In this document: piece after piece, positions 50,158-60,093 of the stretch
How the letters are laid out: every line of letters begins with the position of its first letter
Position numbering within the stretch: the first letter of the stretch is position 1
NCBI RefSeq assembly: GCF_021602025.1
Contig: NZ_BQHW01000008.1
Location: forward strand, 1-64,000
Direction of reading: 5' to 3'
DNA: 64,000 nucleotides
Source of the DNA: Pseudomonas ceruminis
GTDB taxonomy: Bacteria; Pseudomonadota; Gammaproteobacteria; Pseudomonadales; Pseudomonadaceae
The notes under the pieces: model-generated
What the model was told of the DNA's origin: nothing
What the model saw: only the letters and a program-made list of their open reading frames with translations
The model's database searches: none
Program-made: the position numbers and the translations under genes

Positions 50158-52110
50158 TCATTCGGCGAGCTCGACCAGCACTGTCCCTTCGCTGACCATT
50201 TCCCCCTCATGACAGAACAGCGCCTTCACTGTTCCCCCCTGGGGCGCGCGAATACTGTGCTCCATTTTCATGGCCTCCAGCACCACCAGGGCAGTACCCG
50301 CCTCTACCACTTGCCCCGGCTCGACCAGCACGCGGACGATGCTGCCGTTCATGGGCGCGCCAAGCCCACCTTGATGGCTGTGACCGGCCTCGGCTTCGGC
50401 GATGGGGTCGAACGCCGTGATGGCATGCATTTCCCCGTCCCAGCGCAGGAACAGCGTGCCACCCCGGCGCACAGCCAGATAACGCTGGCGCATGCCGTTG
50501 TTGTCATGACCCAACTGTTCACCGTCCAGCCGCCAGGTGGACGCCGCGCTGCGTTCAAGGGCAACCGCCCGGCGTTCGCCGCCACTGAGCAGGTGCAGGC
50601 TGCTGCGCGCCGGCAGCCCCAGGCGCAGGCCATCGCACGCGGCCCAGGGTGAGTGGCGGTCGTCCTCGCGCTGGTACGGTGCCTGGCCCTGCAACCAGGC
50701 CTCAGCGGCCGCCTCCCAGAAGGCCACTGGCAGAGGTTGCGGGGCCGGTAGCAAAACCGCGTGATGACGTGGGATGAACCCAGTATCCAGCTCGGCCGCG
50801 GCGAACGCCGGGTGGGCGAGAATGCGGCGCAGGAAGGCGATGTTGGTTTTCAGCCCGCCGATGGCGAACTCGTCCAGCATTGCCAGCAACCGCAGGCGTG
50901 CTTGTTCGCGGTTCTCGCCCCAGGCGATGAGCTTGCCCAGCATGGGGTCGTAGAAGGGCGAAACCTCGTCTGCTTCACTGACCCCGCTGTCCACCCGGCG
51001 ACCTTCGCCAGGTGCCGATTCGCGGTACAGCGCCAGGGTGCCGGTGGCCGGCAGGAAGTCATTGGCCGGGTCTTCGGCGTACAGGCGTACCTCGATGGCA
51101 TGGCCGTGCAGCGGCACCTGCGCTTGGGTGATCGGTAGCGGTTCGCCGCAGGCAACGCGGATCTGCCAGGCCACCAGGTCGAGGCCGGTGATGGCTTCGG
51201 TGACCGGGTGCTCCACCTGCAGGCGCGTGTTCATCTCCATGAAGAAGAATTCGCCACGTGCGTCGAGCAGAAACTCCACGGTACCGGCACCCACATAACC
51301 GATGGCTTGCGCGGCACGCACTGCAGCCTCGCCCATGGCCTGGCGCAGCTCGGCACTAAGCCCTGGCGCAGGCGCTTCCTCGACGACTTTCTGGTGACGA
51401 CGCTGGATCGAGCAGTCACGTTCGTTGAGGTACAAGCAGTTGCCGTGCTGGTCGGCGAATACCTGAATCTCCACATGGCGGGGCTTGAGCACGTACTTTT
51501 CCACCAGCATCCGTGCATCGCCGAACGACGACTGGGCTTCACGCTGCGCCGAGGCGAGGGCATCGGCCAGTTGGCTCTCGTCCTCGACCACTTTCATGCC
51601 TTTGCCGCCACCGCCAGCGCTGGCCTTGAGCAGCACGGGGTAGCCGATTTGCTCGGCGGCGGCACGGAAGGTCTCAAGGTCCTGGGCTTCGTCGTGGTAT
51701 CCCGGTACCAGCGGCACCCCTGCCGCTTCCATCAGTGCCTTGGCAGCCGATTTGCTGCCCATGGCGTCGATGGCACTGGCCGGTGGGCCGAGGAAGATCA
51801 GCCCGGCGTCTTCGATGGCGCGGGCAAAGCCTGCGTTTTCGGAAAGAAAACCATAGCCGGGGTGGATCGCCTGGGCACCGCTGGCCTTGGCCGCCGCGAG
51901 CAGCTTGTCGATCACCAGGTAGCTTTCCGACGCCTTGCTGCCGCCCAGGTCGATGCGGATATCCGCTTCACGGGTGTGGCGGGCATCACGGTCGATAGCG
52001 CTGTGTACGGCCACAGTGGTCAGGCCCAGGGCCTTGGCGGTGCGCATTACCCGGCAGGCGATTTCGCCGCGGTTGGCGACCAGCAAGGTGGTCAGTGTGG
52101 GGCGGCTCAT
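50158..52110 (-). CDS. liuD: Methylcrotonoyl-CoA carboxylase, biotin-containing alpha subunit
   Basis: 650 residues: biotin carboxylase (about 1-450; V-A-N-R-G-E-I-A-C-R-V, A-S-A-G-G-G-G-K-G-M, M-E-M-N-T-R-L-Q-V-E-H) then a linker and the biotin carrier domain with E-A-M-K615-M-E-H. It carboxylates biotin with bicarbonate and ATP; LiuB transfers the carboxyl to 3-methylcrotonyl-CoA, a step of leucine and isovalerate breakdown. Its start overlaps the liuC stop by four bases. The operon context sets it apart from acetyl- or geranyl-CoA carboxylases. Confidence 0.95.
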   Translation of the reverse strand: MSRPTLTTLLVANRGEIACRVMRTAKALGLTTVAVHSAIDRDARHTREADIRIDLGGSKASESYLVIDKLLAAAKASGAQAIHPGYGFLSENAGFARAIEDAGLIFLGPPASAIDAMGSKSAAKALMEAAGVPLVPGYHDEAQDLETFRAAAEQIGYPVLLKASAGGGGKGMKVVEDESQLADALASAQREAQSSFGDARMLVEKYVLKPRHVEIQVFADQHGNCLYLNERDCSIQRRHQKVVEEAPAPGLSAELRQAMGEAAVRAAQAIGYVGAGTVEFLLDARGEFFFMEMNTRLQVEHPVTEAITGLDLVAWQIRVACGEPLPITQAQVPLHGHAIEVRLYAEDPANDFLPATGTLALYRESAPGEGRRVDSGVSEADEVSPFYDPMLGKLIAWGENREQARLRLLAMLDEFAIGGLKTNIAFLRRILAHPAFAAAELDTGFIPRHHAVLLPAPQPLPVAFWEAAAEAWLQGQAPYQREDDRHSPWAACDGLRLGLPARSSLHLLSGGERRAVALERSAASTWRLDGEQLGHDNNGMRQRYLAVRRGGTLFLRWDGEMHAITAFDPIAEAEAGHSHQGGLGAPMNGSIVRVLVEPGQVVEAGTALVVLEAMKMEHSIRAPQGGTVKALFCHEGEMVSEGTVLVELAE

Positions 52111-52922
52111 GGGCGCGGCTCCTTCTTGTGCTCGGTTTGCCAGGCAGGCCGGCGTTTTTCCAGGAAGGCGCGTAGGCCTTCCTGGCCTTCGGCGCTGACG
52201 CGGATGCGGGCAATGGTGTTTTCGCAGTAGCGGCGCAGGGCTGGGCTGAGTTCGCCGTCGTCCACCTCGCGCAGCAGGTCCTTGGTGGCGCGGAGCGCTT
52301 GCGGACTGTTGTGCAGCAGGTTGTCCACCCAGGCCTCGACCTGTGCGTCCAGTTCACTGGCCGGGTACACCTCGGCCAGCAAACCCAGCTCGCGAGCGCG
52401 CACGCCGCTGAAACGCTCGGCGGTCAAGGCGTAACGGCGGGTGGCTCGCTCGCCAATGGCCTTGACCACGAAGGGGCTGATCACCGCCGGTGCCAGGCCG
52501 ATCCGCACTTCCGACAGGCACAGTTGTGCATCCTCGGCACCAATGGCCATGTCGCAGCAACTGATCAACCCCAGGGCACCGCCAAAGGCCGCGCCCTGCA
52601 CCACGGCCAGGGTCGGAGCCTTGAGGCGGTGCAGGGCGTACATCAGCTCGCCCAGTTCATGGGCGTCATCCAGGTTGGTGTTGAAGTCCAGTTGTGCCGA
52701 TTGCTGCATCCAGGCCAGGTCTGCACCAGCGCTGAAATGCCGGCCCCGGCCGCGCAACACCAGGAAGCGCAGGCCGGCGTCTTCGGCCAACTGGTCGAGG
52801 GCAACGATCAACTCGCGGATCATCTGTGCGTTGAAGGCGTTGTTCTTGTCCTCGCGGCTCAGCCACAGGGTGGCGAAACCGCGCGGGTCGCGGATCACTT
52901 CGAGGGTGTTGAAATCGCTCAT
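52107..52922 (-). CDS. liuC: 3-methylglutaconyl-CoA hydratase (enoyl-CoA hydratase family)
   Basis: 271 residues of the crotonase family. Oxyanion-hole segments R-H-F-S-A-G-A-D-L-A-W and G-A-A-F-G-G-A-L-G-L are intact; catalytic-region L-S-E-V-R-I-G-L-A-P-A follows. Gene position between liuB and liuD points to hydration of 3-methylglutaconyl-CoA to HMG-CoA. The start at 52922 (M-S-D-F-N-T-L-E-V-I) fits relatives; the ORF runs 39 codons further, overlapping liuB. Only two bases separate it from liuB. Confidence 0.93.
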   Translation of the reverse strand: MSDFNTLEVIRDPRGFATLWLSREDKNNAFNAQMIRELIVALDQLAEDAGLRFLVLRGRGRHFSAGADLAWMQQSAQLDFNTNLDDAHELGELMYALHRLKAPTLAVVQGAAFGGALGLISCCDMAIGAEDAQLCLSEVRIGLAPAVISPFVVKAIGERATRRYALTAERFSGVRARELGLLAEVYPASELDAQVEAWVDNLLHNSPQALRATKDLLREVDDGELSPALRRYCENTIARIRVSAEGQEGLRAFLEKRRPAWQTEHKKEPRP

Positions 52923-52924
52923 GG

Positions 52925-54532
52925 TCACATCCGGAAAATGCCGAAGCGGCTCTGTTCGATGGGCGCGTTCAACGCGGCAGACAATGCCAGGCCAAGCACG
53001 TCGCGCGTCTGCGCCGGGTCGATGACACCGTCGTCCCACAGCCGGGCGCTAGAGTAGTAGGGGTGGCCCTGGTGTTCGTACTGATCAAGGATCGGCTGCT
53101 TGAGCTTGGCTTCATCCTCGGCACTGAACGCCTGGCCACTGCGTTCGCACTGCTCGCGTTTGACCTGCGCCAGCACCCCGGCGGCCTGTTCGGCGCCCAT
53201 CACGCCAATCCGTGCGTTGGGCCACATCCACAAGAAGCGCGGGTCGTAGGCGCGACCGCACATCCCATAGTTACCGGCGCCAAAGCTGCCACCGATGATT
53301 ACCGTGAACTTCGGCACCTGGGCGCAGGCCACCGCAGTGACCAGTTTGGCACCGTGCTTGGCGATGCCGCCTTCCTCGTACTTCTTGCCGACCATGAAGC
53401 CGGTGATGTTTTGCAGGAACAGCAGCGGAATGCCGCGTTGGCAGGCCAGCTCGATGAAGTGCGCGCCTTTTTGCGCGGCCTCGGCGAAAAGGATGCCGTT
53501 GTTGGCCAGGATCGCGACCGGGTAGCCGTGCAGGTGGGCAAAGCCACACACCAGCGTGGTGCCGAACAGTGCCTTGAACTCGTCGAACACCGACCCGTCG
53601 ACCAGGCGCGCAATCACCTCGCGCACATCGAACGGTTGCTTGGCATCGGCCGGCACGACGCCATACAGCTCTTCGGCGCCATACAGCGGTGCCACCGGTG
53701 CCTGGCGCTGCAGCGTGCCCAGCTTGTGCCAGTTGAGGTTGGCCACGCTGCGCCGGGCCAGGGCCAGGGCGTGCTCGTCGTTGTCGGCATAGTGGTCGGC
53801 CACGCCGCTGGTGCGGCAATGCACGTCGGCACCACCGAGGTCTTCAGCGCTCACCACCTCACCGGTGGCGGCCTTCACCAGGGGCGGGCCGGCAAGGAAA
53901 ATGGTGGCCTGCTGGCGCACCATGATTGCTTCGTCGGCCATGGCCGGTACATAGGCGCCCCCGGCAGTGCAGGAACCCATGACCACCGCAATCTGCGGGA
54001 TGCCCAGCGCGCTCATGTTGGCCTGGTTGAAGAAGATTCGCCCGAAGTGCTCGCGGTCGGGGAAAACCTCATCCTGGCGCGGCAGGTTGGCGCCACCGGA
54101 GTCCACCAGGTAGATGCATGGCAGGCGGTTCTGCAGGGCGATGGTCTGCGCACGCAGGTGTTTTTTCACGGTGAGCGGGTAGTAGGAGCCGCCTTTGACC
54201 GTGGCGTCGTTGGCCACAATCATGCATTCCACGCCCTCGACGCGGCCAATGCCGGCGATCACGCCAGCGGCGGGTACGTCTTCGCCATACACCTCGTGGG
54301 CCGCCAACTGGCCGATCTCGAGAAACGCCGACCCAGGGTCGAGCAAGCGGTCGATACGTTCACGCGGCAGCAGCTTGCCGCGCGAGGTGTGCCGTTCCTG
54401 GGCCTTGGGGCCGCCGCCCTGGGCAATGTGGGCGATCAGGCCACGCAGGGCCTGGACCTGTTCGAGCATGGCCGCGCTGTTGCCGGCGTATTGCGCCGAA
54501 CGCGGGTTGATCTGTGTATGCAAGGTAGCCAT
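52925..54532 (-). CDS. liuB: Methylcrotonoyl-CoA carboxylase beta (carboxyltransferase) subunit
   Basis: 535 residues, full length for the acyl-CoA carboxyltransferase family with N- and C-terminal crotonase-like halves. Seen: [26 protein letters not shown] and [16 protein letters not shown]. It forms the carboxylase with LiuD. It follows liuA by 19 bases in the operon. Confidence 0.95.
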   Translation of the reverse strand: MATLHTQINPRSAQYAGNSAAMLEQVQALRGLIAHIAQGGGPKAQERHTSRGKLLPRERIDRLLDPGSAFLEIGQLAAHEVYGEDVPAAGVIAGIGRVEGVECMIVANDATVKGGSYYPLTVKKHLRAQTIALQNRLPCIYLVDSGGANLPRQDEVFPDREHFGRIFFNQANMSALGIPQIAVVMGSCTAGGAYVPAMADEAIMVRQQATIFLAGPPLVKAATGEVVSAEDLGGADVHCRTSGVADHYADNDEHALALARRSVANLNWHKLGTLQRQAPVAPLYGAEELYGVVPADAKQPFDVREVIARLVDGSVFDEFKALFGTTLVCGFAHLHGYPVAILANNGILFAEAAQKGAHFIELACQRGIPLLFLQNITGFMVGKKYEEGGIAKHGAKLVTAVACAQVPKFTVIIGGSFGAGNYGMCGRAYDPRFLWMWPNARIGVMGAEQAAGVLAQVKREQCERSGQAFSAEDEAKLKQPILDQYEHQGHPYYSSARLWDDGVIDPAQTRDVLGLALSAALNAPIEQSRFGIFRM

Positions 54533-54551
54533 GTGCGCCCGTCCCTTGTGC

Positions 54552-55715
54552 TCAGCGGGTTTCGTTGAACAGTTCGCGGCCGATCAGCATCCGGCGGATT
54601 TCGCTGGTGCCGGCGCCGATCTCGTAGAGTTTGGCGTCGCGCAGCAGGCGGCCGGCCGGGAACTCGTTGATGTAGCCGTTGCCACCGAGAATCTGGATCG
54701 CCTCCAGTGCCATTTGCGTGGCGCGTTCGGCGGTGTAGAGGATGACCCCGGCCGCGTCCTTGCGCGTGGTCTCGCCACGGTCACAGGCCTGGGCCACGGC
54801 GTACAGATAGGCGCGGCTGGCGTTGAGCTGGGTGTACATGTCGGCAATCTTGCCCTGGATCAGCTGGAACTCGCCGATGCTTTGGCCGAACTGCTTGCGG
54901 TCGTGAATATAGGGCACCACCAGGTCCATGCAGCTTTGCATGATGCCGGTGGGGCCGCCGGAGAGCACCACGCGCTCGTAGTCCAGGCCGCTCATCAGCA
55001 CACGCACGCCGCCATTGAGCTGGCCGAGGATGTTTTCCTGCGGCACTTCGACGTCATCGAAGAACAGCTCGCAGGTGTTGGAGCCGCGCATGCCCAGCTT
55101 GTCGAACTTGTTGCTGCGGCTGAAACCTTTCCAGTCGCGTTCGACGATGAACGCCGTGATGCCATGGGCGCCCTTGTCCAGGTCGGTCTTGGCGTAGATC
55201 ACGTAGGTGTTGGCGTCGGGCCCGTTGGTGATCCAGGTCTTGCTGCCATTGAGCACGTAGTGGTCGCCGCGCTTTTCGGCGCGCAGCTTCATCGACACTA
55301 CGTCGGAGCCGGCATTGGGTTCGCTCATGGCCAGGGCGCCGATGTGCTCGCCGCTGATCAGCTTGGGCAGGTACTTGAGCTTCTGTTCATGGCTACCGTT
55401 GCGGTTGATCTGGTTGACGCACAGGTTGGAGTGGGCGCCATAGGACAGGGCCACCGACGCCGAACCGCGGCTGATCTCTTCCATCGACACCACGTGGGCC
55501 AAGTAACCCAGGCCCGCGCCGCCGTATTCTTCCGATACGGTGATGCCCAGCAGGCCCATGTCGCCGAACTTGCGCCACATGTCGGCGGGGAACAGGTTGT
55601 CGTGGTCGATCTGTGCGGCGCGTGGTGCCAGTTCGGCAGCGACAAAGGTGCGCACCTGGTCACGGAGCATGTCGATGGTTTCGCCCAGGGCGAAGTTCAG
55701 GGAGGGGTAATGCAT
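54552..55715 (-). CDS. liuA: Isovaleryl-CoA dehydrogenase
   Basis: 387-residue FAD-dependent acyl-CoA dehydrogenase, first gene of the liu operon, oxidising isovaleryl-CoA to 3-methylcrotonyl-CoA. Seen: [21 protein letters not shown], and the catalytic Glu in [13 protein letters not shown], which is the position typical of isovaleryl enzymes. It ends with [17 protein letters not shown] 55715 has AAGGTG upstream; the long N-terminal ORF extension runs through a REP pair and is not coding. Confidence 0.96.
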   Translation of the reverse strand: MHYPSLNFALGETIDMLRDQVRTFVAAELAPRAAQIDHDNLFPADMWRKFGDMGLLGITVSEEYGGAGLGYLAHVVSMEEISRGSASVALSYGAHSNLCVNQINRNGSHEQKLKYLPKLISGEHIGALAMSEPNAGSDVVSMKLRAEKRGDHYVLNGSKTWITNGPDANTYVIYAKTDLDKGAHGITAFIVERDWKGFSRSNKFDKLGMRGSNTCELFFDDVEVPQENILGQLNGGVRVLMSGLDYERVVLSGGPTGIMQSCMDLVVPYIHDRKQFGQSIGEFQLIQGKIADMYTQLNASRAYLYAVAQACDRGETTRKDAAGVILYTAERATQMALEAIQILGGNGYINEFPAGRLLRDAKLYEIGAGTSEIRRMLIGRELFNETR

Positions 55716-55772
55716 GCGGGGGCACCTTCTTGTTCTTGAAATATGGATGGCACCGTCGGTTCGTACCTCATC

Positions 55773-55867
55773 ACCTGTGGGAGCGGGCTTGCCCCGCGAA
55801 TGCGTCGGCAGGGCGACCGTCATTGCCTGAACGATCGCTTTCGCGGGGCAAGCCCGCTCCCACAGGT
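55773..55867. repeat. Inverted pair of REP elements
   Basis: Two perfectly inverted 27-bp arms (55773-55799 and 55841-55867) containing GGAGCGGGCTTGCCCCGCGA and its complement, with a 41-bp spacer. Standard P. putida-type bipartite REP, between the liuA start and its LiuR-type sites. Confidence 0.9.
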
Positions 55868-55902
55868 GGCAATGTAGGGCGAAGTGTAGTGCCGTTTTCA
55901 CC

Positions 55903-55918
55903 TTTACGTTAACGTAAA
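55903..55918. promoter_or_regulatory. LiuR-type operator, copy 1
   Basis: TTTACGTTAACGTAAA is a perfect 16-bp palindrome matching the LiuR (MerR family) consensus as I recall it. It lies on the liuA side, about 190 bp from the liuA start with the REP pair between. Confidence 0.75.
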
Positions 55919-55952
55919 CCTGCATTCGGTCACTGTCAATCTGCTCATCACC

Positions 55953-55968
55953 TTTACGTAAACGTAAA
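55953..55968. promoter_or_regulatory. LiuR-type operator, copy 2
   Basis: TTTACGTAAACGTAAA, the same palindrome with one central mismatch, 50 bp from copy 1 and about 64 bp before the start of the divergent acyl-CoA ligase gene. Confidence 0.75.
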
Positions 55969-56031
55969 TCTGCGCCAGAGTAATTGCGCTTGCTTCAGCC
56001 GTGCCCAGAACAACCACAAGAAGGGACACCC

Positions 56032-57705
56032 ATGAGTCAACCTAGCTACACCCGCGGTCGCCAGGACCGAGCCTTACTGACCCAGACCATCGGCCAGGCG
56101 TTCGATGCCACGGTGGCCCGCTGTGCCGATGGCGAGGCGCTGGTGTCGCGCCACCAAGGCCTGCGCTATAGCTGGCGGCAGTTGGCCGAACAGGTCGAAA
56201 TGCATGCCTGCGCGCTTATGGCCCTAGGCGTGAACACCGGCGACCGTGTCGGCATCTGGTCGCCCAACTGCGCCCAGTGGTGCATTTTGCAGTTGGCCAG
56301 CGCCAAGGTCGGCGCCATCCTGGTTAACATCAACCCGGCCTATCGCGTGGGCGAATTGGACTATGTGTTGCGTCAGTCCGGCTGCCGCTGGCTGGTGTGT
56401 GCCGATGCCTTCAAGACATCTGACTACCACGCCATGGTCCAGGAACTGGTGCCAGAGTTGGCCTGCGCCACGCCAGGTGAACTGGCCAGTGAGCGCCTGC
56501 CGGACTTGCGCGGCGTGATCAGCCTGGCCGCCAACCCGCCTGCCGGCTTCCTGCCCTGGCACGCATTGGCCGAGCGGGCAGGGCAGACCTCGACCGATGC
56601 CTGCACTGCCCGCCAGCAAAGCCTGCAATTCGACCAGCCGGTGAACATCCAGTACACCTCCGGCACCACCGGGGCGCCCAAGGGGGCCACGCTCAGCCAT
56701 TACAACATTCTCAATAATGGCTTCATGGTCGGCGAGAGCCTGGGCCTGACCGCACATGACCGCATGGTGATCCCGGTACCGCTGTACCACTGCTTCGGCA
56801 TGGTCATGGCCAACCTCGGCTGCATCACCCACGGCAGCACCATGATCTACCCCAACGACGCCTTCGACGCCGAGCTCACCCTGCGCGCCGTGGCCGAGGA
56901 GCGTGCCAGCATCCTGTACGGCGTGCCGACCATGTTCATTGCAATGCTCGACCATCCGGCCCGCCAAGGCATGGACCTGTCGACCCTGCGTAGCGGCATC
57001 ATGGCCGGTGCCACCTGCCCGATCGAGGTGATGCGCCGGGTCATCGACCAGATGCACATGGCTGAAGTGCAGATCGCCTACGGCATGACCGAAACCAGCC
57101 CCGTGTCACTGCAGACCGGCCCAGACGATGACCTGGAGCTGCGCGTGACCACCGTCGGCCGCACCCAGCCGCAGCTGGAAAACAAATTGGTGGACGCCGA
57201 CGGCTGCATCGTGCCCAGGGGCCAAATCGGCGAATTGTGCACCCGTGGTTACAGCGTGATGCTCGGCTACTGGGACAATCCGCAGGCCACGGCAGACGCC
57301 ATCGACCCGGCCGGGTGGATGCATTCGGGCGACCTGGCGGTGATGGACGCGCACGGCCATGTGCGCATCGTCGGGCGCAACAAGGACATGATCATCCGCG
57401 GTGGGGAGAACATCTATCCACGGGAGCTGGAGGAGTTCTTCTACACTCACCCGGCGGTAGCGGACGCGCAGGTGGTCGGTATTCCCTGCAGCCGGTACGG
57501 GGAAGAGGTGGTGGCCTGGATCAAGTTGCACCCAGGGCACAGCGCCACGGTCGAAGAGTTGCACGACTGGTGCAAGGCGCGCATCGCGCATTACAAGGTG
57601 CCCCGACATTTTCGCTTCGTCGAGGAGTTCCCGATGACGGTAACCGGCAAGGTACAGAAATTTCGCATGCGCGAGATCAGTGTGGAGGAACTGTCTGCGA
57701 TTTGA
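56032..57705 (+). CDS. Fatty/branched acyl-CoA ligase (AMP-binding family)
   Basis: 557-residue acyl-CoA synthetase. P-loop Y-T-S-G-T-T-G-A-P-K-G, A8-type G-M-T-E-T-S-P-V, M-H-S-G-D-L-A-V-M-D, G-R-N-K-D-M-I-I-R-G-G-E-N-I-Y-P and the late V-T-G-K-V-Q-K lysine. It resembles the FadD-like ligases that accompany liu operons. Divergent from liuA and sharing two LiuR-type palindromes, so it may activate isovalerate or a related branched acid; medium-chain fatty acids are the alternative. ATG 56032 follows AAGGGA. Confidence 0.88.
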   Translation: MSQPSYTRGRQDRALLTQTIGQAFDATVARCADGEALVSRHQGLRYSWRQLAEQVEMHACALMALGVNTGDRVGIWSPNCAQWCILQLASAKVGAILVNINPAYRVGELDYVLRQSGCRWLVCADAFKTSDYHAMVQELVPELACATPGELASERLPDLRGVISLAANPPAGFLPWHALAERAGQTSTDACTARQQSLQFDQPVNIQYTSGTTGAPKGATLSHYNILNNGFMVGESLGLTAHDRMVIPVPLYHCFGMVMANLGCITHGSTMIYPNDAFDAELTLRAVAEERASILYGVPTMFIAMLDHPARQGMDLSTLRSGIMAGATCPIEVMRRVIDQMHMAEVQIAYGMTETSPVSLQTGPDDDLELRVTTVGRTQPQLENKLVDADGCIVPRGQIGELCTRGYSVMLGYWDNPQATADAIDPAGWMHSGDLAVMDAHGHVRIVGRNKDMIIRGGENIYPRELEEFFYTHPAVADAQVVGIPCSRYGEEVVAWIKLHPGHSATVEELHDWCKARIAHYKVPRHFRFVEEFPMTVTGKVQKFRMREISVEELSAI

Positions 57706-57758
57706 CGGACCCTCTCGCCGGCTTGCCGACGATAAGGCCCCTCAGTTGCGCCCGAACC

Positions 57759-57920
57759 TCAGACCTTCACCGGCGGTTCATCACTCGGTGGGTCCCCCAC
57801 CGTCGGCGGTACGGTCGGCTTGATCGGCAGTTCGTCCGGTTCTTCTTCCGGCACAGGTGGCGGCAAGCTAGGGTCGTCGATGTTGGGATCGGGGGTTTCC
57901 GGTGGAATGGGAATGTTCAT
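57759..57920 (-). CDS. Short proline/acid-rich hypothetical protein
   Basis: 53 residues, about a third Pro and a fifth Asp/Glu, with no membrane segment: M-N-I-P-I-P-P-E-T-P-D-P-N...E-E-P-D-E-L-P-I-K-P-T-V-P-P. GAGG lies before the ATG at 57920, and a near-identical protein recurs in other Pseudomonas as I recall. Disordered, function unknown. The rest of the gap before glgE (57921-58060) shows only the glgE leader. Confidence 0.65.
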   Translation of the reverse strand: MNIPIPPETPDPNIDDPSLPPPVPEEEPDELPIKPTVPPTVGDPPSDEPPVKV

Positions 57921-58060
57921 GGCCTGACCTCGCGGGGGTGAATGAAGGGGTGGTGCAGCTTTGATTCGGTGGCTGCGCCATTCGCTCAATTTTTTTGAAC
58001 CCCTCGCAAGCTCCGCCGCTCTGAATCCTTACCGCCAATGCCAACCGGGAGCCAGGACCG

Positions 58061-60079
58061 ATGTCGCGTAACGAGCCCTTCGAAAGCGTACCGATGGCCA
58101 ACGATCACCCGGACCAGGCTATCAGCCTGTCCCAGGCGCTGCTGGCGCCGCGTATCGTGATCGAAGACAGCACCCCGGTACTGGACGGCGGCACCTTTGC
58201 CGCCAAGGCCATCAGTGGCCAGCCGGTTGCCGTCAGCAGCAAGGTATACAGCGACGGGCACGACCGCCTGGCGGTCATGCTCAACTGGCGCCCGGCCAAG
58301 CGCCAAGGCTGGCATTGCGTGCCCATGCATTCGCCGGGAAACGACCTGTGGCTGGCTGAATTCACGCCTACGGAACTGGGCCTGCACCTGTTTAGCGTCG
58401 AGGCCTGGATCGACCCGTTCGCCACCTATTGCCATGACCTGGAGAAGAAGTACCACGCCGGCGTCGACGTCACGCTCGAATTGGAGGAGGGCAGGTTGCT
58501 GCTTGGCAAGGGTGCCGAGCGCAGCGAAGGGGTGTTGCGCGACCAGATCGGCGCGCTTCAGGCACACCTGCCAAACCTGCCAGTGGACGAACAGGTGGCC
58601 TTGTTGCTAGGCCCGGACGCCACGCGCCTGATGACCGAAGCCGAACACCGCAGCTACCTTACCCGCAGTGTCGAATTCCCGGTCGACGTTGACCGTCCGG
58701 CAGCGCAGTTTGCCAGTTGGTACGAGCTGTTCCCCCGCTCGATCACCGACAGCCCCCAGCGCCACGGCACGTTCAACGACGTTCATGAGCGGCTGCCGAT
58801 GATCCGCGACATGGGTTTTGACGTGCTGTATTTCCCGCCCATTCATCCGATCGGCAGGACGCACCGCAAAGGCCGTAACAATGCCTTGCAGGCCGAGCCC
58901 AACGATCCGGGCAGTCCCTATGCCATTGGCAGCTCCGAAGGCGGACACGACGCCATTCACCCTGAGTTGGGCAGCCGCGAGGATTTCCGCCGCCTGGTCG
59001 CGGCTGCCGCCGAGCATGGTCTGGAAATCGCCCTGGACTTCGCCATCCAGTGCTCCCAGGACCACCCGTGGCTCAAGGAGCACCCCGGCTGGTTCAGCTG
59101 GCGCCCCGACGGCACCATCCGCTACGCAGAGAACCCGCCCAAAAAGTACCAGGACATCGTCAACGTCGATTTCTATGCTGCCGAGGCCGTGCCCTCGCTA
59201 TGGCTGGCCCTGCGCGACGTGGTGGTGGGGTGGGTCGAGGAGGGGGTGAACACTTTCCGCGTCGACAACCCGCACACCAAGCCGCTGCCATTCTGGCAAT
59301 GGCTCATCGCCAATGTGCGTGCCCAGTACCCTGAGGTGATTTTCCTCGCCGAGGCGTTCACCAAGCCTGCGATGATGGCACGCCTGGGCAAGGTTGGGTA
59401 CGCGCAGAGCTACACGTACTTCACCTGGCGCAATACCAAGCAGGAACTGCGCGAGTACTTCGAGCAGCTCAACCAGCCGCCGTGGAGCCAGTGCTACCGG
59501 CCGAACTTCTTCGTCAATACGCCGGACATCAACCCGTTCTTCCTGCACACCTCGGGGCGTGCCGGTTTTCTGATCCGCGCCGCGCTGGCGACCATGGGGT
59601 CTGGCTTGTGGGGCATGTATTCGGGCTTCGAGCTGTGCGAGGCCACGCCGCTGCCGGGCAAGGAGGAGTACATGGACTCGGAGAAGTACGAGATCCGCCC
59701 GCGCGACTTCACCCAGCCCGGCAACATCATCGCCGAGATCGCCCAGCTCAACCGCATCCGCCGGCAGAACCGCGCCTTGCAGACCCATCTCGGCGTGGCG
59801 TTCTTCAACTGCTGGAACGACAACATCCTGTACTTCGCCAAGCGCACGCCCGAGCGCGACAATTACATCCTCGTGGCGATCAGCCTCGACCCGCACAACG
59901 CCCAGGAAGCGAGCTTCGAGCTGCCGCTGTGGGAGCTTGGGCTGGATGACGATGCCGACACGCTAGGCGAGGACCTGATGAACGGGCACCGCTGGACCTG
60001 GCATGGCAAGACCCAATGGATGCGTATCGAGCCGTGGCATCAGCCGTTTGGCATCTGGCGTATCGAGAAGTCCGGCTAG
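58061..60079 (+). CDS. glgE: Alpha-1,4-glucan:maltose-1-phosphate maltosyltransferase
   Basis: 672-residue GH13_3 enzyme that adds maltose from maltose-1-phosphate to alpha-glucan. N-terminal immunoglobulin-like and S domains (about 1-215), then the barrel with nucleophile D402 in F-R-V-D-N-P-H-T-K and acid E431 in F-L-A-E-A-F-T-K-P, both as in mycobacterial GlgE. AGGA precedes the ATG at 58061. It receives substrate from the maltokinase part of the next gene's product. Cytoplasmic. Confidence 0.96.
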   Translation: MSRNEPFESVPMANDHPDQAISLSQALLAPRIVIEDSTPVLDGGTFAAKAISGQPVAVSSKVYSDGHDRLAVMLNWRPAKRQGWHCVPMHSPGNDLWLAEFTPTELGLHLFSVEAWIDPFATYCHDLEKKYHAGVDVTLELEEGRLLLGKGAERSEGVLRDQIGALQAHLPNLPVDEQVALLLGPDATRLMTEAEHRSYLTRSVEFPVDVDRPAAQFASWYELFPRSITDSPQRHGTFNDVHERLPMIRDMGFDVLYFPPIHPIGRTHRKGRNNALQAEPNDPGSPYAIGSSEGGHDAIHPELGSREDFRRLVAAAAEHGLEIALDFAIQCSQDHPWLKEHPGWFSWRPDGTIRYAENPPKKYQDIVNVDFYAAEAVPSLWLALRDVVVGWVEEGVNTFRVDNPHTKPLPFWQWLIANVRAQYPEVIFLAEAFTKPAMMARLGKVGYAQSYTYFTWRNTKQELREYFEQLNQPPWSQCYRPNFFVNTPDINPFFLHTSGRAGFLIRAALATMGSGLWGMYSGFELCEATPLPGKEEYMDSEKYEIRPRDFTQPGNIIAEIAQLNRIRRQNRALQTHLGVAFFNCWNDNILYFAKRTPERDNYILVAISLDPHNAQEASFELPLWELGLDDDADTLGEDLMNGHRWTWHGKTQWMRIEPWHQPFGIWRIEKSG

Positions 60080-60093
60080 GGACCGCTGCGCGC

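Noticed and set aside
53063-55739. Long plus-strand ORFs of about 500 codons
   Set aside because: Antisense shadows of liuB and liuA, whose motifs are intact.
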